From positions 1 to 41,215 of the forward strand of contig JAFGVP010000168.1 in assembly GCA_016937945.1 (NCBI GenBank): a stretch of DNA of 41,215 bases. The letters run 5' to 3'. The notes below the pieces were generated by a model that ran no database searches, was not told where the DNA came from, and worked only from the letters and a program-made list of their open reading frames with translations. Below are positions 1-7,114 of the stretch, piece after piece. The translations under genes and the position numbers were made by a program. How positions within the stretch are numbered: the first letter of the stretch is position 1; each line of letters starts with the position of its first letter. The DNA comes from Pontiellaceae bacterium (GTDB lineage: Bacteria > Verrucomicrobiota > Kiritimatiellia > Kiritimatiellales > Pontiellaceae).

Positions 1-373
1 GAAGTCATAGACACGGACCTACGACCTTTACAAAACCTACGACTCAATCCAGCTCCCGACAAGAGGTGCTCCGCGGAACGCTTACATAACAGGAAACACA
101 TTTTCCGATATATCATATAACGGAGAAATAAGCTCAACGATACAGTCAGGCCACGAATCGGAGTTAGGCTTAAGCGTCGTAATCAAGAGCAATGTTGGAT
201 TAGATCGAGATTGGTACGACTTGAAAAGCAATATAATCGAAATAACCAAAATCGGCAGCCCGGAAGGGGTGGTAACAGCAGGAATAGGCAGCGTTTACCA
301 CCGCCGCGGATCAGCACCAAGCCTGTATATCAAGGAAACCGGAACTGGTAATACTGGATGGGTGGCTAAGTAA
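1..373 (+). pseudogene. 3' end of a phage tail fibre / tailspike gene, frame closed at left
   Basis: The frame that ends at the TAA at 371-373 is open only from 11, because TAG at 8-10 closes it, and I find no ATG start in it. Its last ~35 residues (PEGVVTAGIGSVYHRR, then LYIKETGTGNTGWVAK) match the C-terminal motif seen at the ends of many phage tail-fibre and tailspike proteins, where it follows a beta-helix or receptor-binding region. Codon use is unlike the host genes downstream: the ATA isoleucine codon appears repeatedly. The stop overlaps the next ATG (TAATG), so the two genes were one transcription unit. The in-frame TAG with no later start suggests a broken gene or an indel near 8-30. 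Whether the missing upstream part is intact cannot be seen. The tail-protein assignment is fairly sure; the pseudogene status is less so. Confidence 0.6.
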
Positions 374-861
374 TGCCTGTTTTCGGACCAGCCAAATACA
401 CGGAAGCCTGGTATCGCTCATTGAGCGCGAAAGAGTTTTTCACAGAACGGGCGCGCACGATATCTGGATCGGATAACTACCTTTCCCCATGGGCCGATCC
501 AGAATTGAAAGCGCTCGGTCCTGATGTGCGCCGGGAAATATTCGCCTCAAAATTCGGGCTGACATGGGCCGATGTTTCAAAGATTCCTAGCACAACAATC
601 AACTCAATGATTCTGGACGCCCAGGGAATAACAGCTTCCAGCACGGCGCATGCAGTTTCGTCAGCTGCCGAAAAAGACGCAATGTGGGCGACCGTAAGGG
701 GGTTCATTTCAGGCGCAGGCATCACGGGAGTAGCCATCATTTCAGTAATCGGCGTGGGTGCTGTCATTCTCATTTCGAAAGGAGCCGGTAAGAAAATCGA
801 AAATTCCATATCCGGATTAATTGATAGCGCATCAAGTGCTATTTCGAAAGTCGGTGCATAA
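373..861 (+). CDS. Phage-type protein of unknown function with a C-terminal membrane segment
   Basis: This 162-residue protein starts at the ATG overlapping the tail-gene stop. Residues 1-110 are soluble, mixed charge, with several Trp/Tyr. Residues ~113-135 (SGAGITGVAIISVIGVGAVILIS) form one clear membrane span. The tail after it, SISGLIDSASSAISKVGA, could be an amphipathic helix. I do not recognise a family. Its position directly after a tail-fibre end and before small membrane ORFs suggests a phage accessory, chaperone or lysis-related product; this is inference. A 110-residue frame on the opposite strand inside it has no support. Confidence 0.6.
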   Translation: MPVFGPAKYTEAWYRSLSAKEFFTERARTISGSDNYLSPWADPELKALGPDVRREIFASKFGLTWADVSKIPSTTINSMILDAQGITASSTAHAVSSAAEKDAMWATVRGFISGAGITGVAIISVIGVGAVILISKGAGKKIENSISGLIDSASSAISKVGA

Positions 862-862
862 A

Positions 863-1036
863 ATGAAAAACTACATCCCGCAACTGGTAATCGGCATTCT
901 GCTTTGTTGTTCGTCGGCGCTGCTTACCCAGGCGGCAGGCCGGCTAGACCGCATGGAAAAGCGCCAGGATGCCACAGAGCAAAAGCTTGCCGGCCACTGC
1001 GAAAATTTCACGATTCACTTAACCAAAGGAGACTGA
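863..1036 (+). CDS. Small phage-type membrane protein (57 aa), holin- or spanin-like shape
   Basis: ATG 863 lies two bases after the previous stop; an in-frame ATG at 821 would overlap the upstream gene and is less likely. The product has one N-terminal hydrophobic segment (about residues 6-25, QLVIGILLCCSSALLTQ) followed by a short, charged, probably helical stretch with heptad-like Leu/Met spacing (GRLDRMEKRQDATEQKLAG). One membrane span plus a short coiled tail fits a pinholin, a hemolysin-XhlA-like protein or a tiny i-spanin, but no family motif decides between them. It sits in a run of small membrane genes after a tail gene, where lysis genes usually lie. Confidence 0.55.
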   Translation: MKNYIPQLVIGILLCCSSALLTQAAGRLDRMEKRQDATEQKLAGHCENFTIHLTKGD

Positions 1037-1038
1037 AA

Positions 1039-1195
1039 ATGAAGAAAATGCTCGGAGTTCTGTTTGTTTTGATGATGGCCATCTTGTTTTGGTCATTTTT
1101 TCATCGTTCACGATGATGATCCTCCGGCACTGGCCTTTATTAAGCGAATCATCAATACGCTGGCGCTTAATCTCAGCCCGAATGCCGGGAAATAA
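1039..1195 (+). pseudogene. Small membrane protein gene split by a +1 frame change at a T6 run
   Basis: ATG 1039 has a strong ribosome binding site (AAAGGAG at 1025-1031). The direct reading gives only 25 residues (MKKMLGVLFVLMMAILFWSF, then FHRSR), ending at 1116. If one T is dropped from the T6 run at 1096-1101, the frame continues as IVHDDDPPALAFIKRIIN and runs to a TAA at 1193-1195 that overlaps the next ATG (TAATG), giving about 51 residues: one membrane span plus an amphipathic tail. The continuation has no start codon of its own. The tight coupling to the next gene argues that it is real coding sequence. The split may be a true mutation, a sequencing error in the homopolymer, or programmed slippage. 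Confidence 0.5.
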
Positions 1196-1395
1196 TGGAA
1201 TCGGTAATCGCAGCCTTGGGCAGTGTTCTTGCCGCCGTAGCGGTGGATCTGCTCAAGGTCTTTCTGTCCAGGCAGGACAAAAAGGCGGAGGAAATGAGAT
1301 ATGAAGAAGCTCCTGCGGCTGATAATCCCGATATGCGCTCCCGTGTGCTTAAGCGGTTGCATGAGCGCCGCACGGCCCGTGACATACAACCCTGA
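1195..1395 (+). CDS. Small phage-type membrane protein (66 aa), candidate inner-membrane spanin or holin
   Basis: The ATG overlaps the stop of the preceding frame (TAATG). Residues 3-24 (SVIAALGSVLAAVAVDLLKVFL) are a hydrophobic helix; the rest is highly charged (SRQDKKAEEMRYEEAP and a basic C-terminus). The last 95 bases overlap the next gene in another frame. The arrangement of a single-span inner-membrane protein with a lipoprotein gene starting inside it resembles phage Rz/Rz1 spanin pairs, although 66 residues is short for Rz. No homologue was identified. Confidence 0.55.
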   Translation: MESVIAALGSVLAAVAVDLLKVFLSRQDKKAEEMRYEEAPAADNPDMRSRVLKRLHERRTARDIQP

Positions 1396-1531
1396 AGCGG
1401 TATACAAGGTTCCGGCATCGGGAATCACTGTAAAGGGATTAACTGACGCCGATACCGGAAAGATTCAGGGAGAAATGTGGCTTCCGCCCGGTACGCTCGT
1501 GTTAACTGACGACAAAGAAATCGCTCCATGA
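1301..1531 (+). CDS. Small lipoprotein (76 aa), candidate outer-membrane spanin (Rz1-like)
   Basis: The sequence starts with a lipoprotein signal peptide: two Lys, a hydrophobic core and the lipobox LSGC with Cys20. The mature part is 57 residues, Pro-rich in places (VPASGITVKG, WLPPGTLVL). A ribosome binding site GGAGG lies about 10 bases before the ATG. The gene begins inside the preceding one, in a different frame. In phage lysis modules a short lipoprotein overlapping a membrane protein is typically the o-spanin, which fuses inner and outer membranes at lysis; that role is inferred from arrangement only. A non-phage lipoprotein is the alternative. Confidence 0.6.
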   Translation: MKKLLRLIIPICAPVCLSGCMSAARPVTYNPEAVYKVPASGITVKGLTDADTGKIQGEMWLPPGTLVLTDDKEIAP

Positions 1532-1626
1532 ATCCACTTCAGGCTCCAAAAAACAACTGCCTGAGAATCCAAAAATTATCGCGCAAGTGGTGCGCAGGTC
1601 GAAAAACGGCCCTGAATTTCGCTTAG
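1528..1626 (+). CDS. Possible 32-residue ORF coupled to the lipoprotein gene
   Basis: ATG 1528 overlaps the lipoprotein stop (ATGA). The frame reads MNPLQAPKNNCLRIQKLS and ends with RKTALNFA before the TAG at 1624-1626. It is basic and lacks a membrane span. The only support is the stop/start overlap that all neighbouring phage genes share; it could be chance. Confidence 0.25.
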   Translation: MNPLQAPKNNCLRIQKLSRKWCAGRKTALNFA

Positions 1627-1954
1627 ATTCCGTCTAAATATACATCGGCCAATAAGTAGGCTTCCGGTTATTCACTTATGCAAAAATTACTAACAGAACA
1701 GTTAACAAATACTACGTCGCATAATATATCTTATGTCTATCTAAGCGCAGGCTCGCGCTAGACAAATCGCACAAACACACGGCACATGCCATCGTCGGCA
1801 TTGGCAGGAACAAACGGCTCAAGCAGTTGAGCACCACACTCACTGAGCAATCCGAAGCCATCTATTTATTTTGCCGTTCACTTTGTCTGGATTCATAACG
1901 GGTCTTCGGCTTTTATTTACATACGTGGCAATGAAATCAACCCCACGCAATTTA
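1627..1954. other. Non-coding junction between phage segment and host operon
   Basis: No convincing gene lies here. The first half is AT-rich (e.g. around 1685-1740) and the second is host-like. It contains a 6-bp stem hairpin GCTCAA/TTGAGC at 1817-1832 and a short dyad AGCGC/GCGCT near 1744-1760. This should be where a phage attachment site lies if the left segment is an integrated element, but no tRNA fragment or evident direct repeat can be seen from one end only. A promoter for the genes from 1955 on is expected here; I could not pick one reliably. Confidence 0.4.
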
Positions 1955-3217
1955 ATGGATATAGAAATTAATTTTTTCACTTACAGTATTCTCGCGCTTA
2001 TATCAGCAGGCATACTTGCATCTGTTTTTGCATCACTCCGCTATACTGGCGATGTCGGACTGCCCCGCCTGATTGAACGCGGCGGACCCCGGCTAAAGCA
2101 ACTGCACTCATGGCAGCATCGATGGGATCTTCTTTGCAAGACAGTCCGGCTTCTACTTACACTGAGCGCGATTGCGACTTTTGTTCTTTTTTACCTCGCA
2201 TTCAGGAATTGCGCCTATTTGCTGCAGATGGCCGCGCTTTTTATGCTCGCACTGATTTACATGCTCATTGCGAGGATTATTCCACATGTGCTTTCCGAGA
2301 GTTATGCCGACCGAATTTCTTTGGCCGCGCTTCCGCTTGTCGGGCCGATTACGCTGCTTTTATTTGTTTTTGTCTGGCCGATGCAACGGATTGAAGACCG
2401 ACTGATGCAACATGCCATGTCATCCTCTGATGAAGATGATCGCCCATCGACAGAAGACGAAGTCATCAGCCTGCTTGAAGATACCGATGAAGGAGATATG
2501 CTCGAAAAAGAAGAGCGAGAGATCATCCGCAGTGTGTTTGAATTCGGCGATACCGTTGCGCGAGAAATTATGACGCCCCGTATTGATATCAGCGGGATTA
2601 AGGACAGCATGACCGTTGCCGAATGCGTTGATCAGGTCAAAGAGTCAAGGCATTCCCGTTTTCCGGTTTATCATGAAAACATCGATGACATTATCGGCAT
2701 GATTCACGTGAAGGATCTTCTTCGTCTAATCATGACCAGTGATAAGGAAAAAACGATCAGCCAATTAGTAAAACGGATTGATTTTATCCCTGAAACCATG
2801 CCGCTTAATGACCTGCTTCAGCTGATGAAAACATCACGATCTCAAATGGTTCTCGTCGTCGACGAGTACGGCGGTACCGAGGGGCTTGTGACCATGGAAG
2901 ACATTATTGAGGAGCTTGTTGGCGAAATCGAGGATGAGTATGATCTTGAGGAAAAGGAATTTCATCGACGCCCTGACGGCTCAGTCATGGTAAAGGCACG
3001 CATGCCGATCTGCGAACTAAATGAAGCCCTCGGAACCAAACTGCCGGAAAGTGAAGAATATGATTCCCTTGGCGGATACATATACGCGGCACTTGGCCGG
3101 ATCCCGAAAGCTGGCGAAACACTGGAAGCTCCGGGTTATACCCTACGTATCAGCTCAGCCTCGCAACGACAGATTCAGATCATTCATATGGTTCCTCTTA
3201 TGAAGGAACAGGAATGA
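1955..3217 (+). CDS. Hemolysin/CorC-type membrane protein with CBS pair (CNNM family)
   Basis: The protein has four hydrophobic segments in its first ~150 residues, then a CBS-domain pair and a C-terminal CorC/HlyC domain. The diagnostic stretch is EREIIRSVFEFGDTVAREIM followed by TPRIDI, then SRFPVYHENIDDIIGMIHVK and VVDEYGGTEGLVTMEDIIEE, which are hallmarks of this family, linked to Mg2+/Co2+ efflux or resistance. The N-terminal membrane part is unlike a textbook DUF21 domain. The start is uncertain: TTG 1871, ATG 1931 and ATG 1955 are all in frame and none has a clear ribosome binding site. I chose 1955 because the product then begins just before the first membrane span. Its stop overlaps the mutY ATG (ATGA), so the two are probably translated together. 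Confidence 0.85.
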   Translation: MDIEINFFTYSILALISAGILASVFASLRYTGDVGLPRLIERGGPRLKQLHSWQHRWDLLCKTVRLLLTLSAIATFVLFYLAFRNCAYLLQMAALFMLALIYMLIARIIPHVLSESYADRISLAALPLVGPITLLLFVFVWPMQRIEDRLMQHAMSSSDEDDRPSTEDEVISLLEDTDEGDMLEKEEREIIRSVFEFGDTVAREIMTPRIDISGIKDSMTVAECVDQVKESRHSRFPVYHENIDDIIGMIHVKDLLRLIMTSDKEKTISQLVKRIDFIPETMPLNDLLQLMKTSRSQMVLVVDEYGGTEGLVTMEDIIEELVGEIEDEYDLEEKEFHRRPDGSVMVKARMPICELNEALGTKLPESEEYDSLGGYIYAALGRIPKAGETLEAPGYTLRISSASQRQIQIIHMVPLMKEQE

Positions 3218-4305
3218 CAGAACTAAAGCAAGCCATAGAACAGCGTTTGATTCCATGGTTTTTGAAAAACAAGCGAAGTATGCCCTGGCGCACCAAACGC
3301 ACGCCGTATCGGGTATGGATATCGGAACTCATGCTGCAGCAGACCCGTGTTGATCAGGTGATTCCATATTTTAACCGATTCATGAAGCGCTTCCCGTCGT
3401 TGAAATCCCTTGCGGATGCATCACAGGAGGATGTGCTGACGATGTGGCAGGGACTTGGTTATTATTCCAGGGCCCGAAATCTGCATGCGGCGGCCAGGAT
3501 TATCCAGGATGAACGCGCCGGACGCTTTCCGGAAAGTCATGAGGAAATTCTTCGATTACCCGGAGTGGGAAGCTATACGGCCGCGGCGATCGGATCTCTG
3601 GCCTTCAATATGGATCTTGCGGTTGTCGATGGCAACGTTATCCGCGTTCTCTCCCGGGTAAATGCATATCCGCGTGATTCGGGATCCACAGCGGCTAGGC
3701 GCGAACTCCAGCAGATAGCCGATGCATTACTGCCGGAAGGACAGGCGGGAGATTATAATGAAGCGATGATGGAGCTTGGTGCCACGATTTGCCTGCCTCG
3801 GAATCCACTTTGCGGGGAATGCCCGTTGTCGAGCGTATGCCTTGCCAACAAGTCCGAACGACCGATGGACTATCCGGTAAAGGCGCCGAAAAAGAAAACG
3901 CCGCATATCGTGGTCGGCGCCGCCGTTGTACGTAATCGCGCCGGAAAAATCCTTATTGCCCAGCGCCGTGACAAGGATATGCTCGGAGGGCTCTGGGAAT
4001 TCCCCGGAGGAAAACAGGAACCTGAAGAAACCATTCAGCAGTGCATACAGCGGGAGCTTCAGGAGGAGCTGGGTATTGATGTGGAGATCGGCGAATTTCT
4101 GATTACGGTAAAGCATGCCTACAGCCATTTCACCATGGACATGCATACCTATTTCGCCCGGATTCGCAAAGGGCGCCCCCGCCCTCTTGAGTGCAAAGAT
4201 TACCAATGGGTTCGCTGGGAGCAATTGCGGAGCGTACCGTACTCAAAGGCGGATCTCTATGTGATCGAAGCGCTTGAGGAATACTTTAAAAAGGGAGGCA
4301 GTTAA
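3214..4305 (+). CDS. mutY: A/G-specific adenine glycosylase MutY with intact C-terminal Nudix box
   Basis: MutY removes adenine mispaired with 8-oxoguanine. The 363-residue product shows the catalytic Glu38 (ISELMLQQT), the helix-hairpin-helix LPGVGSYTAAA near 115-125, the catalytic Asp139 (VVDGNVIRV) and the iron-sulfur cluster cysteines C193, C200, C203 and C209 (CLPRNPLCGECPLSSVC). The C-terminal MutT-like domain (~230-355) normally only recognises 8-oxoG. Here residues 266-288 satisfy the full Nudix signature: G-x5-E-x7-R-E-L-x-E-E-x-G-I. The domain could therefore also hydrolyse a nucleotide such as 8-oxo-dGTP; this is inference. The ATG overlaps the preceding stop, and ridA follows one base after its stop. 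Confidence 0.95.
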   Translation: MTELKQAIEQRLIPWFLKNKRSMPWRTKRTPYRVWISELMLQQTRVDQVIPYFNRFMKRFPSLKSLADASQEDVLTMWQGLGYYSRARNLHAAARIIQDERAGRFPESHEEILRLPGVGSYTAAAIGSLAFNMDLAVVDGNVIRVLSRVNAYPRDSGSTAARRELQQIADALLPEGQAGDYNEAMMELGATICLPRNPLCGECPLSSVCLANKSERPMDYPVKAPKKKTPHIVVGAAVVRNRAGKILIAQRRDKDMLGGLWEFPGGKQEPEETIQQCIQRELQEELGIDVEIGEFLITVKHAYSHFTMDMHTYFARIRKGRPRPLECKDYQWVRWEQLRSVPYSKADLYVIEALEEYFKKGGS

Positions 4306-4306
4306 T

Positions 4307-4687
4307 ATGAAACGGATTATCAATACCAACGATGCACCGGCGCCGATCGGCCCGTACAATCAGGCTGTTAAGAGCGGACATTTGATTTTTACGGCCGGAC
4401 AGATTCCTGTCGACCCGAAAAGTGGAACGATGGTTGATGGCGGCATTCGCGAACAGACAATTCAGGTGCTTGAAAACCTGAAAGCAGTTCTTGAATCGGC
4501 AGGCAGTACGCTTGCCGATGTCATCAAGACTACGGTTTATCTAAGCAATCTTGAGGACTTTCAGGAATTCAATCAGGTCTATGCGGAATACTTCGGGGGC
4601 GAATCGGCGCCGGCGCGTTCAACCGTGGGAGTTGCCGCACTGCCCAAGGGTGCGCTCGTTGAAATTGAACTGGTGGCGAAGTCATAA
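4307..4687 (+). CDS. ridA: RidA family reactive enamine/imine deaminase
   Basis: RidA (YjgF/YER057c/UK114) proteins hydrolyse reactive 2-aminoacrylate and related enamines released by PLP enzymes. The 126-residue length is exactly typical. Signature parts are APAPIGPYNQAV at the N-terminus, FTAGQIPVDP, the helix EQTIQVLENLKAVLESAGS, TTVYLSNLEDFQEFNQVY and PARSTVGVAALPKGALVEIE, where the Arg binds the substrate carboxylate. The ATG at 4307 is preceded by AAGGGAGG; an in-frame ATG at 4274 lies inside mutY and is not used here. The stop overlaps the apbE start (TAATG). Confidence 0.94.
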   Translation: MKRIINTNDAPAPIGPYNQAVKSGHLIFTAGQIPVDPKSGTMVDGGIREQTIQVLENLKAVLESAGSTLADVIKTTVYLSNLEDFQEFNQVYAEYFGGESAPARSTVGVAALPKGALVEIELVAKS

Positions 4688-5754
4688 TGGATCGCAAATC
4701 AACCAGGTCGTTGTTGCTGGCCCCTGTCATTCTTCTGGCGGTACTGATCGTGGCATTCAATTGGCCAAGATCAATTAAAAACCCAGGCTGTCAGGGAAAG
4801 ACCATGGGAACCACCTACAACATCCGGCTGGCGGGCAAATTCCCGAATAAAGAACTGGAGCGCTTGACGAAGGATATTGACTCCGCACTGGTTGAAATCA
4901 ACCGCCAAATGTCGACATGGGATCCATCAAGTGAAATTTCCATGTTCAACCATGCCCAGACCACGGAGCCGGTTGAGGTTTCCGCTGATTTTGCGGAAGT
5001 GGTTTCCCGGGCTCTCTCCTTCAGCGCCTCAAGCGGAGGAGCATTTGATCCCACGCTGCAGCCGCTCCTGAATCTTTGGGGATTCGGCAGTGAGGCGAAG
5101 CATCGCGCGGTTCCTTCGAAGGAAGAGATTGATCTGGCAAAGAGCCAGACCGGCTGGGAAAAAGTCAGCGTGGCGGCGCCGGACCAGCTTATCAAGAAAC
5201 AGCCCGAAATATCGTTGGCCCTGGGGGCCATTGCAAAAGGATATGGAGTTGATGCCATTGCCGGATTGCTACAGGATCGGGGATATGAAAACTGGTTTGT
5301 TGAAATCGGTGGGGAGGTGACGGTTCATGGTAATAATCCTGATGGAGAACCATGGAAGATCGGCATCCAGTTCCCCTCTCCTCTTCCTGGTGACACTCGA
5401 CTGCAGGGCATTCTTCACATCAGTAATGGCGCCGTCGCCACATCGGGCGACTATCGCAATTATATTGAGCAGGATGGAGCACTGTATTCGCATATTCTTG
5501 ATCCTCGTTCCGGCAGGGCGCTTTACAGTACGACGGCGAGTGTATCCGTTTATGCAGACAATTGCACTGATGCCGACGCAATCGCCACCACGCTTTTTGT
5601 CATGGGGCCAGAAACTGGCATTGAATGGATTGAAAATCAGGAAGGCGTAGAGGCGCTGTTTCTGGAACGGAATCCGGATGGGTCAATTGCTGAAATCTGC
5701 AGCTCAGGCTTTTGTGCCGCTACAGAATATGATTCGCTTTCAAACGTGAAATAA
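4687..5754 (+). CDS. apbE: FAD:protein FMN transferase (ApbE)
   Basis: ApbE attaches FMN covalently to threonine residues of target proteins such as subunits of Rnf and Na+-NQR, on the periplasmic side. The N-terminus has a hydrophobic anchor (about residues 8-25, SLLLAPVILLAVLIVAF) with no clear lipobox. Family motifs are KTMGTTYNIRL, LGAIAKGYGVDAIAGLL, YENWFVEIGGEVTVHG, SHILDPRSGRAL and the metal-binding NCTDADAIATTLFVMG. Length (355) is normal. No Rnf or Nqr gene is in the window, so its target lies elsewhere. The start is fixed by the TAATG overlap with ridA. Confidence 0.93.
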   Translation: MDRKSTRSLLLAPVILLAVLIVAFNWPRSIKNPGCQGKTMGTTYNIRLAGKFPNKELERLTKDIDSALVEINRQMSTWDPSSEISMFNHAQTTEPVEVSADFAEVVSRALSFSASSGGAFDPTLQPLLNLWGFGSEAKHRAVPSKEEIDLAKSQTGWEKVSVAAPDQLIKKQPEISLALGAIAKGYGVDAIAGLLQDRGYENWFVEIGGEVTVHGNNPDGEPWKIGIQFPSPLPGDTRLQGILHISNGAVATSGDYRNYIEQDGALYSHILDPRSGRALYSTTASVSVYADNCTDADAIATTLFVMGPETGIEWIENQEGVEALFLERNPDGSIAEICSSGFCAATEYDSLSNVK

Positions 5755-5798
5755 CCCGTCGGGTTTAACCTGCTGAAAATTTTGAAAAGGAACTCTGA

Positions 5799-6542
5799 AT
5801 GTTAAAGATAAAATTCATTACCGTTGCTCTGGTTGCCGTTGCCATACTTTCCGGCTGTGATGACAAGGGATTGTCCCTAGATGAAAAAGAAGACAAGGAC
5901 CCATTAATCAAAACGGGCCTCGCTTATATGGAACAGGGTGCATGGAAAGATGCCGAAAGCACCTTCAAGGAAGCACTGGACAAGGATCCCCTCCTCGCGA
6001 AGCCGCATCTGGAGCTGGCGCAGATTTATCAGCAGTATATCCCCAACTATGTGCATGCGATCTATCACTATGACCGATATCTGGAGCTTCGACCCGAATC
6101 CGAGAAAGCTGAACTGATTCAAAAACAGAAGCAGGAGATCATGCGGGCATTTGCGGTCAAGGCAATCAGCGACTCTCCGGAAGTAAAAAAGGCCCTGCAG
6201 AAGCTGCAACAGGAAAATACAACGTTGCGTCAACAACTGACCGCAGCAAGGCAGGCAACGGCCACTCCGGCACCGACGACAACAGCGCCCGCATCCACAG
6301 TGACGCGGAGGGTTTCTCAGCCGGCCCCTGTCGAGGCGACGCCTGCCGCAGCCACGCAAACTACCGCCAGTCACAAGATCTACTCGGTGATGAAAGGTGA
6401 CACGCTTTCCAAGATCGCTACCAAGTTTTATGGTGACTCGTCAAAGTCCGATATTATTTATGACGCAAACCGGGACTCTCTTGCCAATCCGAATGCGCTT
6501 CGCATCGGGCAGACGCTCGTCATTCCGGTGCTCGGCAACTAA
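5799..6542 (+). CDS. TPR and LysM domain lipoprotein
   Basis: The lipobox LSGC places the mature N-terminus at Cys19 of a 247-residue envelope lipoprotein. Residues ~38-110 hold tetratricopeptide-like repeats (GLAYMEQGAWKDAESTFKEA, then HLELAQIYQQYIPNYVHAIY). A short coiled coil follows (VKKALQKLQQENTTLRQQL), then a Thr/Ala/Pro-rich linker, and residues ~193-245 are a LysM peptidoglycan-binding module (YSVMKGDTLSKIATKFYGD and NPNALRIGQTLVIPV). The likely role is a cell-wall-anchored scaffold or assembly protein. A GGGTT-type 5-bp hairpin lies in the 44-base gap after apbE, too weak to call a terminator. The ogt gene follows after 18 bases. Confidence 0.85.
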   Translation: MLKIKFITVALVAVAILSGCDDKGLSLDEKEDKDPLIKTGLAYMEQGAWKDAESTFKEALDKDPLLAKPHLELAQIYQQYIPNYVHAIYHYDRYLELRPESEKAELIQKQKQEIMRAFAVKAISDSPEVKKALQKLQQENTTLRQQLTAARQATATPAPTTTAPASTVTRRVSQPAPVEATPAAATQTTASHKIYSVMKGDTLSKIATKFYGDSSKSDIIYDANRDSLANPNALRIGQTLVIPVLGN

Positions 6543-6560
6543 GGCAGAGGGAGGCAAAGC

Positions 6561-7025
6561 GTGAGCTCCGAGCTGCGAATCAAGACAAGCTGGGGAACGG
6601 TTGTTCTGCAACTTGATCAAGGGTTGGTTGCCCGGTGTTCTCTGCCACACCTCGTTACCGCTCCGGATATTCAGCTCATTGTTAATGAGTCCGGCGCGGA
6701 TTCGATTTCTGAATTTATCAGGAAAACTCTATCCGGCGAAGTTGCTATCATTCCGACTATACGTTTTCCGTCGGGGACCGCATTTCAGCAAAAGGTCTGG
6801 CAGGGCATCCAGCAGATAGGGTTTGGCCAAACCTGCTCTTATGGAGAGCTTGCCAGGAAGATTGGATGCCCAACAGCCTATCGGGCTGTCGCCAATGCCT
6901 GCGGCCAAAACCCGTTGCCGCTTTTCATCCCCTGTCATCGGGTTATCGCTGCACACGATCGGCTCGGCGGGTTTTCGTCCGGAATTGCGTGGAAACAAAT
7001 ACTGCTTAAATACGAATCAAGATAG
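6561..7025 (+). CDS. ogt: Methylated-DNA-protein-cysteine methyltransferase
   Basis: This suicide repair enzyme transfers alkyl groups from O6-alkylguanine to its own cysteine. The active-site motif IPCHRV holds Cys125, followed by [18 protein letters not shown] as in Ogt/Ada C-terminal domains. The DNA-binding helix region [18 protein letters not shown] and the arginine-finger helix [20 protein letters not shown] are present. Start is GTG at 6561 with a GGGAGG ribosome binding site about 9 bases before it. At 154 residues it is a minimal version with a short N-terminal domain. It closes the operon that also holds mutY, so two DNA-damage repair genes are co-transcribed. Confidence 0.93.
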   Translation: MSSELRIKTSWGTVVLQLDQGLVARCSLPHLVTAPDIQLIVNESGADSISEFIRKTLSGEVAIIPTIRFPSGTAFQQKVWQGIQQIGFGQTCSYGELARKIGCPTAYRAVANACGQNPLPLFIPCHRVIAAHDRLGGFSSGIAWKQILLKYESR

Positions 7026-7045
7026 GCATTTGCGAGTGACGGAAC

Positions 7046-7074
7046 TTGCATCCCTCACTCCTCTGAGCTAATTA
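7046..7074 (+). promoter_or_regulatory. Candidate sigma-70-type promoter of glgP
   Basis: TTGCAT at 7046-7051 and TAATTA at 7069-7074 are separated by 17 bases, close to the -35/-10 consensus, and lie 40 bases before the glgP ATG. A dyad GAGTGA/TCACTC (7034-7039 and 7055-7060) overlaps the -35 region and could be an operator. Visual match only. Confidence 0.4.
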
Positions 7075-7114
7075 AGAGTCACTTTGAAAGACAACCTCAT
7101 AAGGGATTAATAAT

